NCBI RefSeq assembly: GCF_013364155.1
Contig: NZ_CP054916.1
Coordinates: forward strand, 9,454,001-9,518,000
Length of the DNA: 64,000 bases
Source of the DNA: Streptomyces sp. NA02950
GTDB taxonomy: Bacteria > Actinomycetota > Actinomycetes > Streptomycetales > Streptomycetaceae
Direction of reading: 5' to 3'
The notes under the pieces were generated by a model. It was not told the origin of the DNA. It made no database searches and saw only the letters and a list, made by a program, of their open reading frames with translations. Positions 17,063 to 26,647 of this stretch are shown piece by piece; position 1 is the first letter of the stretch, and each line of letters starts with the position of its first letter. A program made the position numbers and the translations under genes.

Positions 17063-19416
17063 GGCAGTACCCTCACCAGACCGGCCGCCGCGTCGATCTC
17101 CAGAGCCCGCGCCCGCGACCACTGCCGGAACAGAGCCTCCCCGGCGCCGATCACGGCGGGAATGCCCAGTTCCAGGGCACGGATGGCCATGTGGGAGTTG
17201 GCCCCGCCGAACGCGGTCACCAGACCGACTATGCCCCGAGTGAACACCCAGTCATACCCCGGGTCGGCGCTGGCGATCGCGGCAATCGAGCCGTCCGGCA
17301 GGGCTCCTGCGTCGAGGTCGGCGACGGGCGCGGTCACGCGGCCCCGGGTGACGAAGTTGGGTTGGGTCTGCGGGATCTCGAAGCTCCACACGTCCTGCTC
17401 TCCGGTGAGCAGCGGGGGGAGCGTGAGGGAGCGGGTCACGTCATACTCCGCATGACCGCGAGCCACCGCCTCGTGCAGGACGCCGGCGTCCCGCTCCGGA
17501 CGGCCGGACAGGCTGGCGACGGTCTCGAGGGGGACGTGCGACATGTCGTCCGCGTCGCAGCCGTACCGCTCGCCGAGCAGCTTCACACCGGTGAGAACGT
17601 CGCTGAGAGGCGAGGTGAACTCGAACTTGCACCGCTCGCGGCCCCGGATGGCGGCGGATATAAAATCCAGCAGCCTGGCGGCGTCGAAGGTGAAGCCCTC
17701 ACGTGTGATGATCTCGTCCAGTCGTCTCATCTGCCGTGGGCCCATCCGGAACGGCTCGGTCTCCACCGGCTCACCGCCCGTCGGGGGCGGCGCCGACCAG
17801 TCGAAGTAGACCTCCGGCACCTCGTCGTAGCGCGGTGACAGGATGTCGTAGGTACCCGGCCGCAGATGGCCGTAGCGTTTGAGGAAGGCGTCCCGGCCCA
17901 AGTGGGTGAAGTCCCGGCGCAGCTCGCTGGTGACCAGGGCGAGGCCACTGACGTAGGCGGCGCGGTCGTTGGCCGAGAGGACGCCCTCGGCCACCAAATC
18001 GTTCAGCATGTCCATGGCGACGAAGGCGGCACGCGCGAGCGCGGCGAACGGGTACGTGCCGTACTCCCGGCACCTCTGCAGCTGGTCGGACAGGGCCGGT
18101 CCGCAGCAGCCGGGTACGGCCCCGCCGCAGCCCGGCGCATGGACACGTGCGACGCCCCCGGAGCGGAGCCGATCCAGACGGGCCAGGTCCTCCTCCCACA
18201 GGGGACCCTTCACCATTCGGTCGGTGAGCCGCCTCAGGCTGTCGGCCAGCAGGTCCCGCTCCGCCCGGCCGATTCCCGCGTCGGCCAGCTCGGCCAGCCG
18301 TTCGCGTGTGCGGAAGCAGTGGGCGGACACGACGATCCGCGATTCCAGTTTGTCGTGCAGATGGGGCTGCGCGACGAGGCGTTCGAGCCTGTGCTCGACC
18401 AGCCGCCGGGCGAGAGGGCATGGTACGTCACGCGGGACGAAGGACGTCACACTCGCCGCGACGTCCACGTAGGGAAGCCCCGAGAAGTCCACGAGCAGCG
18501 GGACCCCGCGCACATCCCGGTAGCCGTACCGCGCTCGCGCCCTGGCCCAGACCTGATCGGTGATCAGGTAACGGTACAGGGAGAGGGACAGCGCCCGGGG
18601 ACGCAGCCCGATCAACTCGGCTGGGTTCCAGTCGGGCATCACGCCGAACACCGCGCGGCCCGAGAGCAGCCTGGGGCGGTCGGTGGCCGATTGAGCGACC
18701 AGCCGCGCCGTCTCGGCCAAGACGGTGCGGTGCCGGTCCGCGCCTACCGGCGTGGCGACCGAGGTCAGCCGCCGCACCTGGAGCAGGACCAGGACACCCG
18801 TCGCGGACACCGCGAACTCCGCTTCGAGGAAATCCTCGCCCGTCAGGTCGATCAGCTCGTCCAGCAGCCGCCACACCGACCCCACGAGGGGCGACGGCGC
18901 CAGCGCGGGCGGCACCGAGGCTGAGCCGTACGCGATGCGCAGTCCGTTCTCCCGGCCGCCGGTCACGGCGTCGACGCGGTCGCTCTCGCTCCAGTTCACC
19001 ACACGGTACGGGGCGCCGCTGCTGGCGTCGCACGAGAACGCCACCCCGCTGGCGTGGACGTCCGTCAACTGCGGCTGGATCAGCACCTGATCGAGTTCGC
19101 GTTCCTCGTCGTACGACGCGAACACCTCCTCGACAGCCGCTGCTACGGCCCGTCGACCCCGCCGTCCGGGCAGGGAACGGAACCGCCCGGCCTGCGATCC
19201 CGTCGCGCTGTCCTCCGTCACCGCGCTGCTGCGTACGATCACCGGGTCCGCGCCCCAGTCCTGCTCGGCCAGCTCGTCCAGCAGCCGTTCCGGATCGGCA
19301 CGCCAGTCGCGCAGCGACGCGTACAGCAGGGGCAGGATCCGGCCCGTGGTGAGAAGTGGTGTCATGCGTGCGAGTGACTCAGCCTTGGTGCCGAGGCGGA
19401 CGCGGGTCTGGCTCAT
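17059..19416 (-). CDS. PEP-synthase-like kinase; probable L-glutamine (amide) kinase
   Basis: A 785-residue homologue of the Cj1418 type. The N-terminal ATP-grasp part carries VIVRSSAVTEDSATGSQAG (59-77). A middle domain has PDWNPAELIG (261-270) and RYLITDQVW, characteristic of the group found in surface-glycan phosphoramidate loci. The C-terminal swivelling domain carries the phospho-accepting His742 in GGANSHMAIRA. Unlike PEP synthase it lacks the PEP-binding barrel. Such enzymes move the beta-phosphate of ATP via phosphohistidine to the side-chain nitrogen of glutamine, making the P-N bond. The ATG at 19416 overlaps the methyltransferase stop by 4 bases (ATGA); the frame to 19488 is not used. 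Confidence 0.9.
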   Translation of the reverse strand: MSQTRVRLGTKAESLARMTPLLTTGRILPLLYASLRDWRADPERLLDELAEQDWGADPVIVRSSAVTEDSATGSQAGRFRSLPGRRGRRAVAAAVEEVFASYDEERELDQVLIQPQLTDVHASGVAFSCDASSGAPYRVVNWSESDRVDAVTGGRENGLRIAYGSASVPPALAPSPLVGSVWRLLDELIDLTGEDFLEAEFAVSATGVLVLLQVRRLTSVATPVGADRHRTVLAETARLVAQSATDRPRLLSGRAVFGVMPDWNPAELIGLRPRALSLSLYRYLITDQVWARARARYGYRDVRGVPLLVDFSGLPYVDVAASVTSFVPRDVPCPLARRLVEHRLERLVAQPHLHDKLESRIVVSAHCFRTRERLAELADAGIGRAERDLLADSLRRLTDRMVKGPLWEEDLARLDRLRSGGVARVHAPGCGGAVPGCCGPALSDQLQRCREYGTYPFAALARAAFVAMDMLNDLVAEGVLSANDRAAYVSGLALVTSELRRDFTHLGRDAFLKRYGHLRPGTYDILSPRYDEVPEVYFDWSAPPPTGGEPVETEPFRMGPRQMRRLDEIITREGFTFDAARLLDFISAAIRGRERCKFEFTSPLSDVLTGVKLLGERYGCDADDMSHVPLETVASLSGRPERDAGVLHEAVARGHAEYDVTRSLTLPPLLTGEQDVWSFEIPQTQPNFVTRGRVTAPVADLDAGALPDGSIAAIASADPGYDWVFTRGIVGLVTAFGGANSHMAIRALELGIPAVIGAGEALFRQWSRARALEIDAAAGLVRVLP

Positions 19417-20258
19417 CGCGGGGCCTTCCCGCCCGGCGCTTTCCGCTGCGCGATCCACGCCCGCGTCACATAAGGTACGTCGATCCACGTGCCGGCCTCC
19501 TTGCGCACCAACTCACGGATGGCGTCCAGCACGTCGCCGAAGCCGGCTCCGGCCTGCTGGCCCAGGGTGGCGTGGGAGGTCCAGGCCTCGCACCAGGCTT
19601 CGGCGGGCAGCCGAAAGACCTGCTCGCCTGTGATCGTCACCGGTGTCTCGAACAGACCGCTCGCCACGATGAGGCCGGTCTGGTCGGTGCGCCGGATCCC
19701 GTACGTGAAACCCGGCACCCTCTCATGGATCTCTTCCTCGATCCGTGCCTGCAGCGGGTCCTCCAGGTTCCGGTGGTTCCACAGACAGGCGAAGTGGCCG
19801 GAGGGTTCGAGGATGCGTGCGGTCTCGCGCAGCGCGGCGGGACGGTCCGTGCGGTCGAACGACGAGCCGAAGGTCACCAGGGGGTAGACCCCCGCAGGAC
19901 GTGCGGACTCCTCCCCGGTGCCCTCGTACCAGGACACGTCGGCGTAGCCTTCGGTGCGCGACTGTCCCACCGCGCGCATGGAGGCGGTCGGCTCGACTGC
20001 GTCGACCCGGAGTTCGGCTTCGAGCAGCGGAACGGTCAGGTGTCCCGAGCCGGCGCCGATGTCGCACACCAGGTCGCCCGGCCCCACCCCGGCGGTGCGC
20101 AGCACGCTGGTGACGACGGCGGGCACGTAGTCGGCGCGCTGCCGGTAGCTCGTCGCGTAGGGCGAGTAGTCGAAACGGGTCCCGTCCACGTCCGTCGCCA
20201 CCGCGGCCGGTACGTTCCGCGGGCGGTCGGACGGCGACATCGCGAGGTCTTGGGTCAC
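19413..20258 (-). CDS. Class I SAM methyltransferase, first gene of the phosphoramidate operon
   Basis: A 281-residue Rossmann methyltransferase. SAM motif I is VCDIGAGSGHLTVPLLE (about 63-79), the acidic motif II ends DAVEPT, and PLVTFGSSFDRTD marks motif IV. It resembles methyltransferases linked to phosphoramidate loci (Cj1419/Cj1420), which are thought to make the O-methyl ester. GTG at 20258 is supported by AGGAG six bases upstream. It opens the operon: all genes down to 15085 overlap by 4 bases. The exact acceptor is unknown. Confidence 0.88.
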   Translation of the reverse strand: MTQDLAMSPSDRPRNVPAAVATDVDGTRFDYSPYATSYRQRADYVPAVVTSVLRTAGVGPGDLVCDIGAGSGHLTVPLLEAELRVDAVEPTASMRAVGQSRTEGYADVSWYEGTGEESARPAGVYPLVTFGSSFDRTDRPAALRETARILEPSGHFACLWNHRNLEDPLQARIEEEIHERVPGFTYGIRRTDQTGLIVASGLFETPVTITGEQVFRLPAEAWCEAWTSHATLGQQAGAGFGDVLDAIRELVRKEAGTWIDVPYVTRAWIAQRKAPGGKAPR

Positions 20259-21000
20259 ATCAGTCTCCTGAAGGCGGGTGTACAGATGTTTCAGGGCAGA
20301 GGTGGGACGGTCGCTGGTCTTGTGAATCCCCGGATCTGGCGTCGGCAGCGGACGGGCGGGAAACAGCGCCCCATCGGTACCCTCTGCCGGGCCACTCCCT
20401 CACCGGTATCCTTCCGGCCGCCGGGCCCTGGTTGCCCACGCCGTCCACGAGCAGCCTGGAAGCACTGTCGTGCCGACGGCTCGCCGACTCAGCCGAAGGC
20501 GTCTTCAGCGCGTGTCGGCCGCTTCGCCCGCGTTGCGCGGTGTCGATGGGCGTACGGCGACCAAGGCAACGGAGCTGCAGGCCTTGTCGAAGGCCGTGGA
20601 CATGACCGACGGTTCGGCGTTCTCGGCGCCGAGCAGTCCGAGGAAGGGCGTCGATCCGGCCGAGCTTCAGCCGCGCTGCCCGACGGCCCCACGGGTAACG
20701 CTCGGCTCCCTGTGTCATATGTGTCTCCATGGGCTCGAGTCGCGGGAACGCAGTACGGGTGCTCCCGCCGCCCTGAATCACCGGGAACAATGGTGGAGTT
20801 GAGTTCTTCAGTGCTGCGAGTCGCCACGCATGACACCAGCATGAGGACGCGCCTTGTGTGCGGCTTGACACATGCCTTGTTCCGATGACGGAACCACGAC
20901 TTAGTACTCCAGTCGCAGTTCGCTATCGCCGCTGGTCAGGGGTCTGTTTCCGGGTGTAGCGAGCTGACTTTCCGTCATGTGATGGAAGTTTGTGACCGGC
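20259..21000 (-). promoter_or_regulatory. Upstream region of the operon with a perfect palindrome
   Basis: About 740 bases without a supported gene. GTTCCG-ATGA-CGGAAC at 20879-20894 is a perfect 6+6 inverted repeat and a candidate operator. A weak minus-strand frame (ATG near 20718 with GGAG upstream) has no recognised homology and may be the leader or a gene remnant. The operon promoter is probably here, but no clear -35/-10 pair stands out. Confidence 0.4.
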
Positions 21001-21975
21001 GATGCGTGGCAGAGCTGACGGTCGCCAGGTGGGCGAGTTCTACTCCTCCCTCACCGCTCGTTCGGACGCGCTGCTCGAGCCGGCTGATGCTGTCCTGTGC
21101 GGCGACGGGTGAGATCACTGGCTGAACTGTCGCTGGTGGGCGAACGCCGCCGCGGCCACGGAGGGCTCTACGGGGCGGTGGCTCGCGGAGGTACCGACAC
21201 CGGCCGGCTCCGGCGGGCCTTGGCCGCGGTGCCCTTGCCGCGAGCCGCAGACGGCCGGCTGGTCCTCGCCGTCGACGTCACCTGCTGGCTCCGGCCCGAC
21301 GCCCACACCTCACCACAGCGGATCCTGTGCCCCACCTACGGGCGGGGCAAGGACCAGCACATCCCCGTCCCCGGCTGGCCTTACGCGATCATCTGCGCGC
21401 TCGAGCCCGGCCGCAGCTCGTGGACCACGCCACTGGACGCGCTCCGCCTCACGCCCGGGGACGATACCGCGACTGCCACCGCCCGGCAGCTGCGCGATCT
21501 GCTTGAGCGGCTGATCATCGCCGGGCAGTGGCAGGCGGCGACCCGGACATCCTCGTCATCGCGGATGCCGGGTACGACGCACCCCGCCTCGCCTGCCTCC
21601 TGGGCGACCAGCCCGTGCAGGTGCTCGCCCGGATGCGTTCCGACCGCGTCCTGCGCAGGGCCGTCCCGCCCCGCCAACCCGGGACCCTGGGCCGCCCGCC
21701 CCGGCACGGCGGCGAGTTCGTCTTCAGCCAGCCCGACACCTCGGGCACCTCGGACACCGAGACCGTCACCGACACTCGCCTCTACGGCAGCACCGCCACC
21801 GCCCGTTCCTGGGACCGGCTCCATCCCAAACTGACCCATCGCTTTTCCTGGGCCGCGGCCGACGGCACTCTCCCGATCATCGAGGGGACGGTGATCCGCC
21901 TGGCCACCTGCCCAGCGGTGCCAGCCCCAAGCCGGTCTGGCTGTGGTGGTCCGACACCGACGCCACGGGGGTGTC
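21001..21975 (+). pseudogene. IS701-like transposase remnant, copy 2
   Basis: Pieces in three frames rebuild the same transposase as at 5922: VGEFYSSLTARSDALLEPAD (21027-), then RRRGHGGLYGAV and VLAVDVTCWLRPDA, then ILVIADAGYDAPRLA up to SWAAADGTLPIIEGTVIRL. There are frameshifts near 21110 and 21535. The C-terminal part with the catalytic Glu is missing: the sequence is cut near 21975 where the Tn7-like remnant begins. Confidence 0.8.
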
Positions 21976-21989
21976 TTCAGCGGTGCGGT

Positions 21990-23622
21990 ACGGCTGATCA
22001 GGCGCTGCTCGCCGGGGCTGGCGGTGCCGGTGTGGGCGCCGCGCATGAGCTGGTCGAGGGCGTCGGCGAGGTCGGCTTCGTGGGCGTCGCGGTCGCCGTG
22101 GCGGGCGGTGACGGTCTTGAGGTGCTCCCAGGTGGCGCTGTTGAACGGCTTGTGGATGTGGTCGCGGTGGATCCACGGGATCTCTGCCAGGTGGCCGTCG
22201 GGCAGGCGGATCCAGACCTGGCGGGCGTCGTGGGGGTTGGTGTGGATCTCCCACTTGCCGCCGCGGGAGCCTGCAGCTGGGCGACGCTGAAACAGGCCTC
22301 AGTTTCGGCGCCCGGCCCGCGGCGGGTGACGTCCGAGCCGGTGTAGCCGGGCAGGTGCTGGCACAGCAGCGCGTTGATGGTGCCGAAGGTGCGCTCCACG
22401 ATGCCTTTGGCGGCGGGGGCGTGGGGCGGGGTGGGCTGGACGCTGATGCCGAGGGTTTCGCAGGCGGCGGTGAACGCCGCGGACAGGTAGACCTTGCCCC
22501 GGTCCACGACGATCGTCTCGGGCACGACCTCTGGCCGGGCCGCCGCGCCCTCGAGCCGTTCGTCCAGGGTCAGCAGCCGTTGAAGCTGGGGGAGTTGGGC
22601 GTGGGCCAGTCGCAGGGCGTCGGGCCAGGTGGGGCGGGCCGGGTGGGGGACGGCCACCTCCGCCAGCAGCAGGGCCGCATCCACGGTCTTGGTGCCGGCC
22701 GGGCGCAGGACGGCGGCGAGGATGGCGCGGGTGGCGACATCTACGGCGATCGTGAGTTCGGGGCGGCCGGTGGTGCCGTCGTCGAAGACGCCCAGGACAT
22801 CCAGGCGGGTGGTGTCGACCTGTACCTGTTCGCCGGGGCGCAGCGCCACGGTCGGGGTGAATGCCCGCCCGTCGGCGGGGGAGGGCAGGGTGCGGGCGGG
22901 GCGGTGGGGATGTTCGGCGGGGTCGGCGAGCTGGTGGACGAGCCGGTAGAAGGTGGCCTGGGACGGTACAGGCACCGTGCCGCGCCCGTACCTGTCCTCC
23001 AGGATCTGCGTGACCAGGGGCTTCAGGCCTTTGATGGTGCCCTTGGAGCGGCCGCGCTGGCGGCGCAGGACTTCCTCGACAGCGGCGATGACGCGTTCGT
23101 CGGTGCGCCCGGTAGGGCTGGGGCGGCGGGTGGTGCGGCGGTCGACCAGGCCCCACAGCCCCTGTTCGCGGTAGGCCAGGCGCATGCGCTGCACCGTCGT
23201 GCGGGAGACCGGTCCGAACCCGATCGCGGTCAGCTCGGCGGCCTTGGCCTCCTCACGCTGCGCGAGCGTGAACCGCCCGGGGTCGTATTCCGCCCGGGCA
23301 CCCCGCCGTTGCCGGGCCCCTCGGGCAGGCCGGACTCCACCTCGCGGATGTGCCGCTGCCACGCCAGCGCCTTGCGGCGCGCGCTCTCGGGTGCGGTCTC
23401 GAACAGCCCCCACTGCGTGACCGCCTGGGGCATCTCGGCACCCGCCAGGGCGAAGGACCGATCGGCGAACAGATGCCCGGCCACGACCGTCTCGTCCGTT
23501 TTCGTCTCACCGGCCAGGTGGATCTGCTGCCCTGCCAGAGCGATGCCCTGCCAGGTGCTCTCACGGAAGCGGACATGGGCTCCGACCTTCAGCACCGGCC
23601 GCCCGCCACGCCGCCCGCTCAC
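21990..23622 (-). pseudogene. TnsB/Mu-type DDE transposase of a Tn7-like element, frameshifted and 3'-truncated
   Basis: Starts at a GTG at 23622 that overlaps the TnsA stop (GTGA). The N-terminal part (LKVGAHVRFRESTWQGIALA) and the central part are in different frames, joined near 23300. The rve/Mu catalytic core is clear: QVDTTRLDVLGVFDD (Asp), IVVDRGKVYLSAAF (Asp) and AAKGIVERTFGTIN (Glu). A further shift near 22280 moves the C-terminal Mu-type region to another frame, which ends abruptly near 21990. No TnsC ATPase remains. Confidence 0.8.
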
Positions 23623-24010
23623 CGCCCGCCCTCGTTGCCCGGGCCACCGGCACTGCCACGGTGGCCGTCCGCACCGCCTGTCCCGGGGCTGACGAGGACC
23701 CATTCGTTGAGCGGGACATCCAGAGGCGCAAAGAGCTGTCCGTGCCACAGGGCATGGAAGACGGCGGGGATCACCTCGCTCGGGTCGCCGACCGCTTCGG
23801 TGCCCTCGATCAGCGGCCGCGCAAACGCCTCGCGCACGGAGGCCGAGAGGCCGGGACGGCCCTGGTGGCGGGGGTGGCGGTAGCCGGCCAGCCACTTCAG
23901 GTTCGCCGCCCGCACCTTCTCCAGCGCCTCAAGACGCCGGTAGCTGAAGCCAGCCTGCGCACACGCCGCCTCAAGAACCGGCGCAGCCCGCCGGGCCCGT
24001 TCGCCGCCCG
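23619..24010 (-). pseudogene. TnsA-like endonuclease, C-terminal remnant
   Basis: About 130 readable residues: RAANLKWLAGYRHPRHQGRP, EVIPAVFHALWHGQLFAPLD. These match the C-terminal part of actinobacterial TnsA-like transposase endonuclease subunits. The stop overlaps the TnsB start by 4 bases. The N-terminal nuclease part is lost where IS5 sequence starts (about 24050-24140). Confidence 0.7.
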
Positions 24011-24129
24011 CACCCCGACGGCTGGGGGCAGTCAGCCAAGCAGGCCCGTACCGTCGCTGTAGCGGGCGAACAGCCGCGGCACCTCGACACGGACACCAGC
24101 GCCCTCGTGCTGCGCCCCGACTCGGCAGC

Positions 24130-24745
24130 ATGGGCGACCCAGATGGCCGGGGCGGTAGGCCGGAGGAGTACTGCCACCGGGACATACTCGACGCGATCCA
24201 ATATGTGGTGGACAACGGCGTGAAGTGGCCCGCGCTGCCTGGGGACTACCCGCCGTGGAAGGCGGTGTACCGGTTCTTCACCCGCTGGCGGAAGCAGGGG
24301 CTGATCGGCGAGTTCCACGACCGGCTCCGCGCCGCGATGCGTGAAGCCCAGGGCCGGGATACGGAGCCGACGGCCGGGGTGATCGACTCACAGTCCGCGA
24401 AAGGCACTTCGACGGTCGAGGCCGCGACCAGCGGCTATGACAGCGGGAAGAAGATCAAGGGCCGAAAGCGGCACATCATGGTGGACACCCTCGGCCTGAT
24501 CCTGGCGGTCATGGTCACCCCCGCCTCGACAGCAGACCGCGACGCCGCCCAGGACCTCCTCTCCCGGGCCGCCAGGCGGCATCATCGGCTCAAGCGCGTG
24601 TGGGCGGACAGCGGATACACCGGCATGCTGGTCATCTGGTGCGCGAGGGCCTTGAACCTGATACTGACCATCATCCGCCGCAGCGACGGCCACAAGGGCT
24701 TCGTCGTGCTGCCCAAACGGGAGCTCGTTCGGGTACTTACGTGGT
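24130..24745 (+). pseudogene. IS5-family transposase, truncated at both ends
   Basis: Starts inside the transposase at GRGGRPEEYCHRDILDAI and carries GVIDSQSAKG (Asp) and VWADSGYTG (Asp). It ends at FVVLPKRE just before the catalytic Glu motif, where unrelated sequence follows. It is homologous to the transposases at 9745 and 52086. No accessory gene remains next to it. Confidence 0.82.
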
Positions 24746-24811
24746 GCTGGCACTGCTCGTGGTTCTCCTTCGCGCCAGGATCATAAGCCTGGCTTCAGGG
24801 ACTCCACGAAA

Positions 24812-25158
24812 CCGGGGTCACTCGCTCTTGGATATCCCTGTGTCCGCGCCGAGGGCTTTTGACCAGGTCGTCGACTGACCGTGTGGACACGCCGTGGTCG
24901 TAGGCCTCCATGATGACGGCGTACAGGGCCTGGTCGATGCGGCGACGTCGCTCCAGCAGCGCGGGGAAGAAGCTCCCCGACCGCAGCTTGGGGATCGCCA
25001 GGTCCAGGTCGCCGGCCTGGGTGCTGAGCGTCTTGTCGCGGTGGCCGCTGCGAAGCGCGGTGCGCGTCTGGGTGTGCTCGTTCCACTCCGCGCCGATCCG
25101 GGCCGTGGCCTCGGCCTCGATCAGCTCCTGGAGCATCCGCTCGGCGACACCGCGGACG
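24812..25158 (-). pseudogene. IS256-family (Mutator) transposase N-terminal fragment
   Basis: Readable as ERMLQELIEAEATARIGAEW and DLDLAIPKLRSGSFFPALLE, the usual N-terminal helices of IS256 transposases. An extra A in AAAA near 24868 shifts the frame after DDLVK. The catalytic DDE part is missing. Another IS256 fragment with a different sequence lies at 41561. Confidence 0.78.
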
Positions 25159-25395
25159 AGTTAGGGCCCGTCCGCCGAACGTAGTGACTCAAGCGGCCGG
25201 AGTAGGTCATGCTGGGACAGGGCCGCCCTGCACCTCCCACGTTGAACTGACCGTTCACAACGGAGAGTTGCACGGTGGGGCGTTCCTGCGGGCAGAGAGC
25301 GAAAGCCACATCGGCACACGCCCCCCGGCGCACCCCCTCACCTTGATCGGCTACACCACGACAAGCGACGCCTCCTGCGCCGCAGCCTCACCTCG

Positions 25396-25608
25396 CTCCG
25401 CGACGCCACGTTGCGCTGGCTGCCGGGCCACTCGGACACAGTGGTCTTCGGCCGGGGGCCAGGCTTCGTGTGGGCCGTGACCTTCACCAACGCACCTGTC
25501 GCCGCACCGGTTCCCCGAAAACCACTGCTGTCCAGCCTCCCTTGCGATGACGGTAAACTCGCCGCCAGCAGCGCGGCCTGGTGGCTCGTGGACCGCCTCC
25601 CGGACTGA
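25396..25608 (+). pseudogene. GH13 alpha-glucosidase C-terminal remnant
   Basis: A frame ending in TGA at 25606-25608 reads LRDATLRWLPGHSDTVVFGR, then GPGFVWAVTFTNAP. This pattern matches the C-terminal beta-sandwich of family-13 alpha-glucosidases of Streptomyces. The catalytic barrel is absent. Identification is by pattern memory over about 70 residues. Confidence 0.5.
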
Positions 25609-25611
25609 CTG

Positions 25612-26230
25612 TTCGCTCCCGCTGGGCGGCCAGCCAGGCGCGGGCACGGTGCAGGAAGGCGATCGCGGTGATGGCCTTCTCGTCAGGCAGTGCTTCGGTG
25701 TAGGTGAGACGGCTTGTACCCGTCTATGGCCGAGTGCAGATAGACGTAGCCACCACGCTCAGTCTTCTTTCTCCGGTTGACGGCTTTGGCCTGGTCACTG
25801 CCGCCTCCGTGTGCGCACCAGCCTCCGCTGTCAGGGATGCGGCCCACCTACTTCACATCGACGTGGATCATGTGGCCGGGCCGTCGGGCATGGATCTTCC
25901 GAGGCTGGCGGTTGGACTCGCCATTGGGGTCGATGAACCGGCGCCGGTTGATGCTCGTATCAGCCAAGTGCCTGTTCACGGTCCTTCGACTGATTGGTGT
26001 TCCGGCCTGGGCCAGCTCGAAGGTGATCCTGGCAGCGGGACGACCTTGTGGATCCGGCGCAGCTCTTCTACGAGTGCGAGGACTTCGGACGGTGTCGCGG
26101 TCGGCTGGTGGTGCGGTGTGGACGAGCGGTCTTCCAGTTCGAGTTCGCCGTGGCTCAGATATCGATTGACCCACTTCGAAGCGCATGCCCGGGACACCCT
26201 CATCTCGGCTGCGACATGTGCAATCAAGGG
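25612..26230 (-). pseudogene. IS481-family transposase, multiple frameshifts
   Basis: N-terminal HTH (IAHVAAEMRVSRACASKWVN), then in another frame ISRRTVNRHLADTSINRRRF and MIHVDVK (first catalytic Asp). A tail in a third frame reads TEALPDEKAITAIAFLHRAR. The order and spacing match IS481 transposases, but at least two shifts and a missing C-terminus make it inactive. Confidence 0.72.
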
Positions 26231-26242
26231 CGGGTGGGGCGG

Positions 26243-26596
26243 TCAGTCCGCCGACAGGCGGACGGCGAGCCGGGCGAACGGCCGGATGGGGACCCAGGCG
26301 AAGGCCCGGACCAGCTCGTGTTCCACCGCGGCGCCAGCGAACTGAGGGGACGTGGCCACGGCTTCAGTCGGCAGGGTGGCCGTCACCGAGCGGAAGTCGT
26401 AGACCACGAACCGGCCCCCGGGCCTCAGCACCCGGGCCACCTCGCTGACGGCGCCGGGGACGTCGTTCCAGTGGTGCAGGCTGAGGGTCGTGACGACCAG
26501 GTTCATCGTGCGGTCTTCCAACGGCAGGTGCGCCGCGTCGCCGAGATGCACGGTGACGGGGTGTCTCCGGTGCGTGGTGGCGGTGAAGGGAGGCCG
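26243..26596 (-). pseudogene. SAM methyltransferase, C-terminal fragment
   Basis: Readable from HPVTVHLGDAAHLPLEDR through LVVTTLSLHHWNDVPGAVSE and VARVLRPGGRFVVYDF to a stop at 26243. It is the second half of a class I methyltransferase; SAM motif I is missing. The gene starts abruptly near 26596, just downstream of the MFS transporter, so it may once have followed it. Confidence 0.7.
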
Positions 26597-26647
26597 TCGT
26601 GCGGCCTCTCCTCACCTGTGGGCAACGGTCGGTTTTCCGAAAGGGGT

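Noticed and set aside
11808..19416. Ordinary sulfate activation and sulfation cluster
   Set aside because: APS kinase and sulfotransferase folds suggest it, but ATP sulfurylase is absent and glutamine-kinase, C26-hydrolase and nucleotidyltransferase genes have no role in PAPS synthesis.
15636..19416. Phosphonate (C-P) pathway
   Set aside because: A cytidylyltransferase and a PEP-utilising enzyme are present, but no PEP mutase or phosphonopyruvate decarboxylase is seen, and the PEP-synthase-like protein lacks the PEP-binding barrel.
20260..20871. 203-codon minus-strand frame upstream of the operon
   Set aside because: No recognisable family and Arg-rich shadow-like composition. An ATG near 20718 has a fair ribosome site, so a decayed or leader gene cannot be fully excluded.
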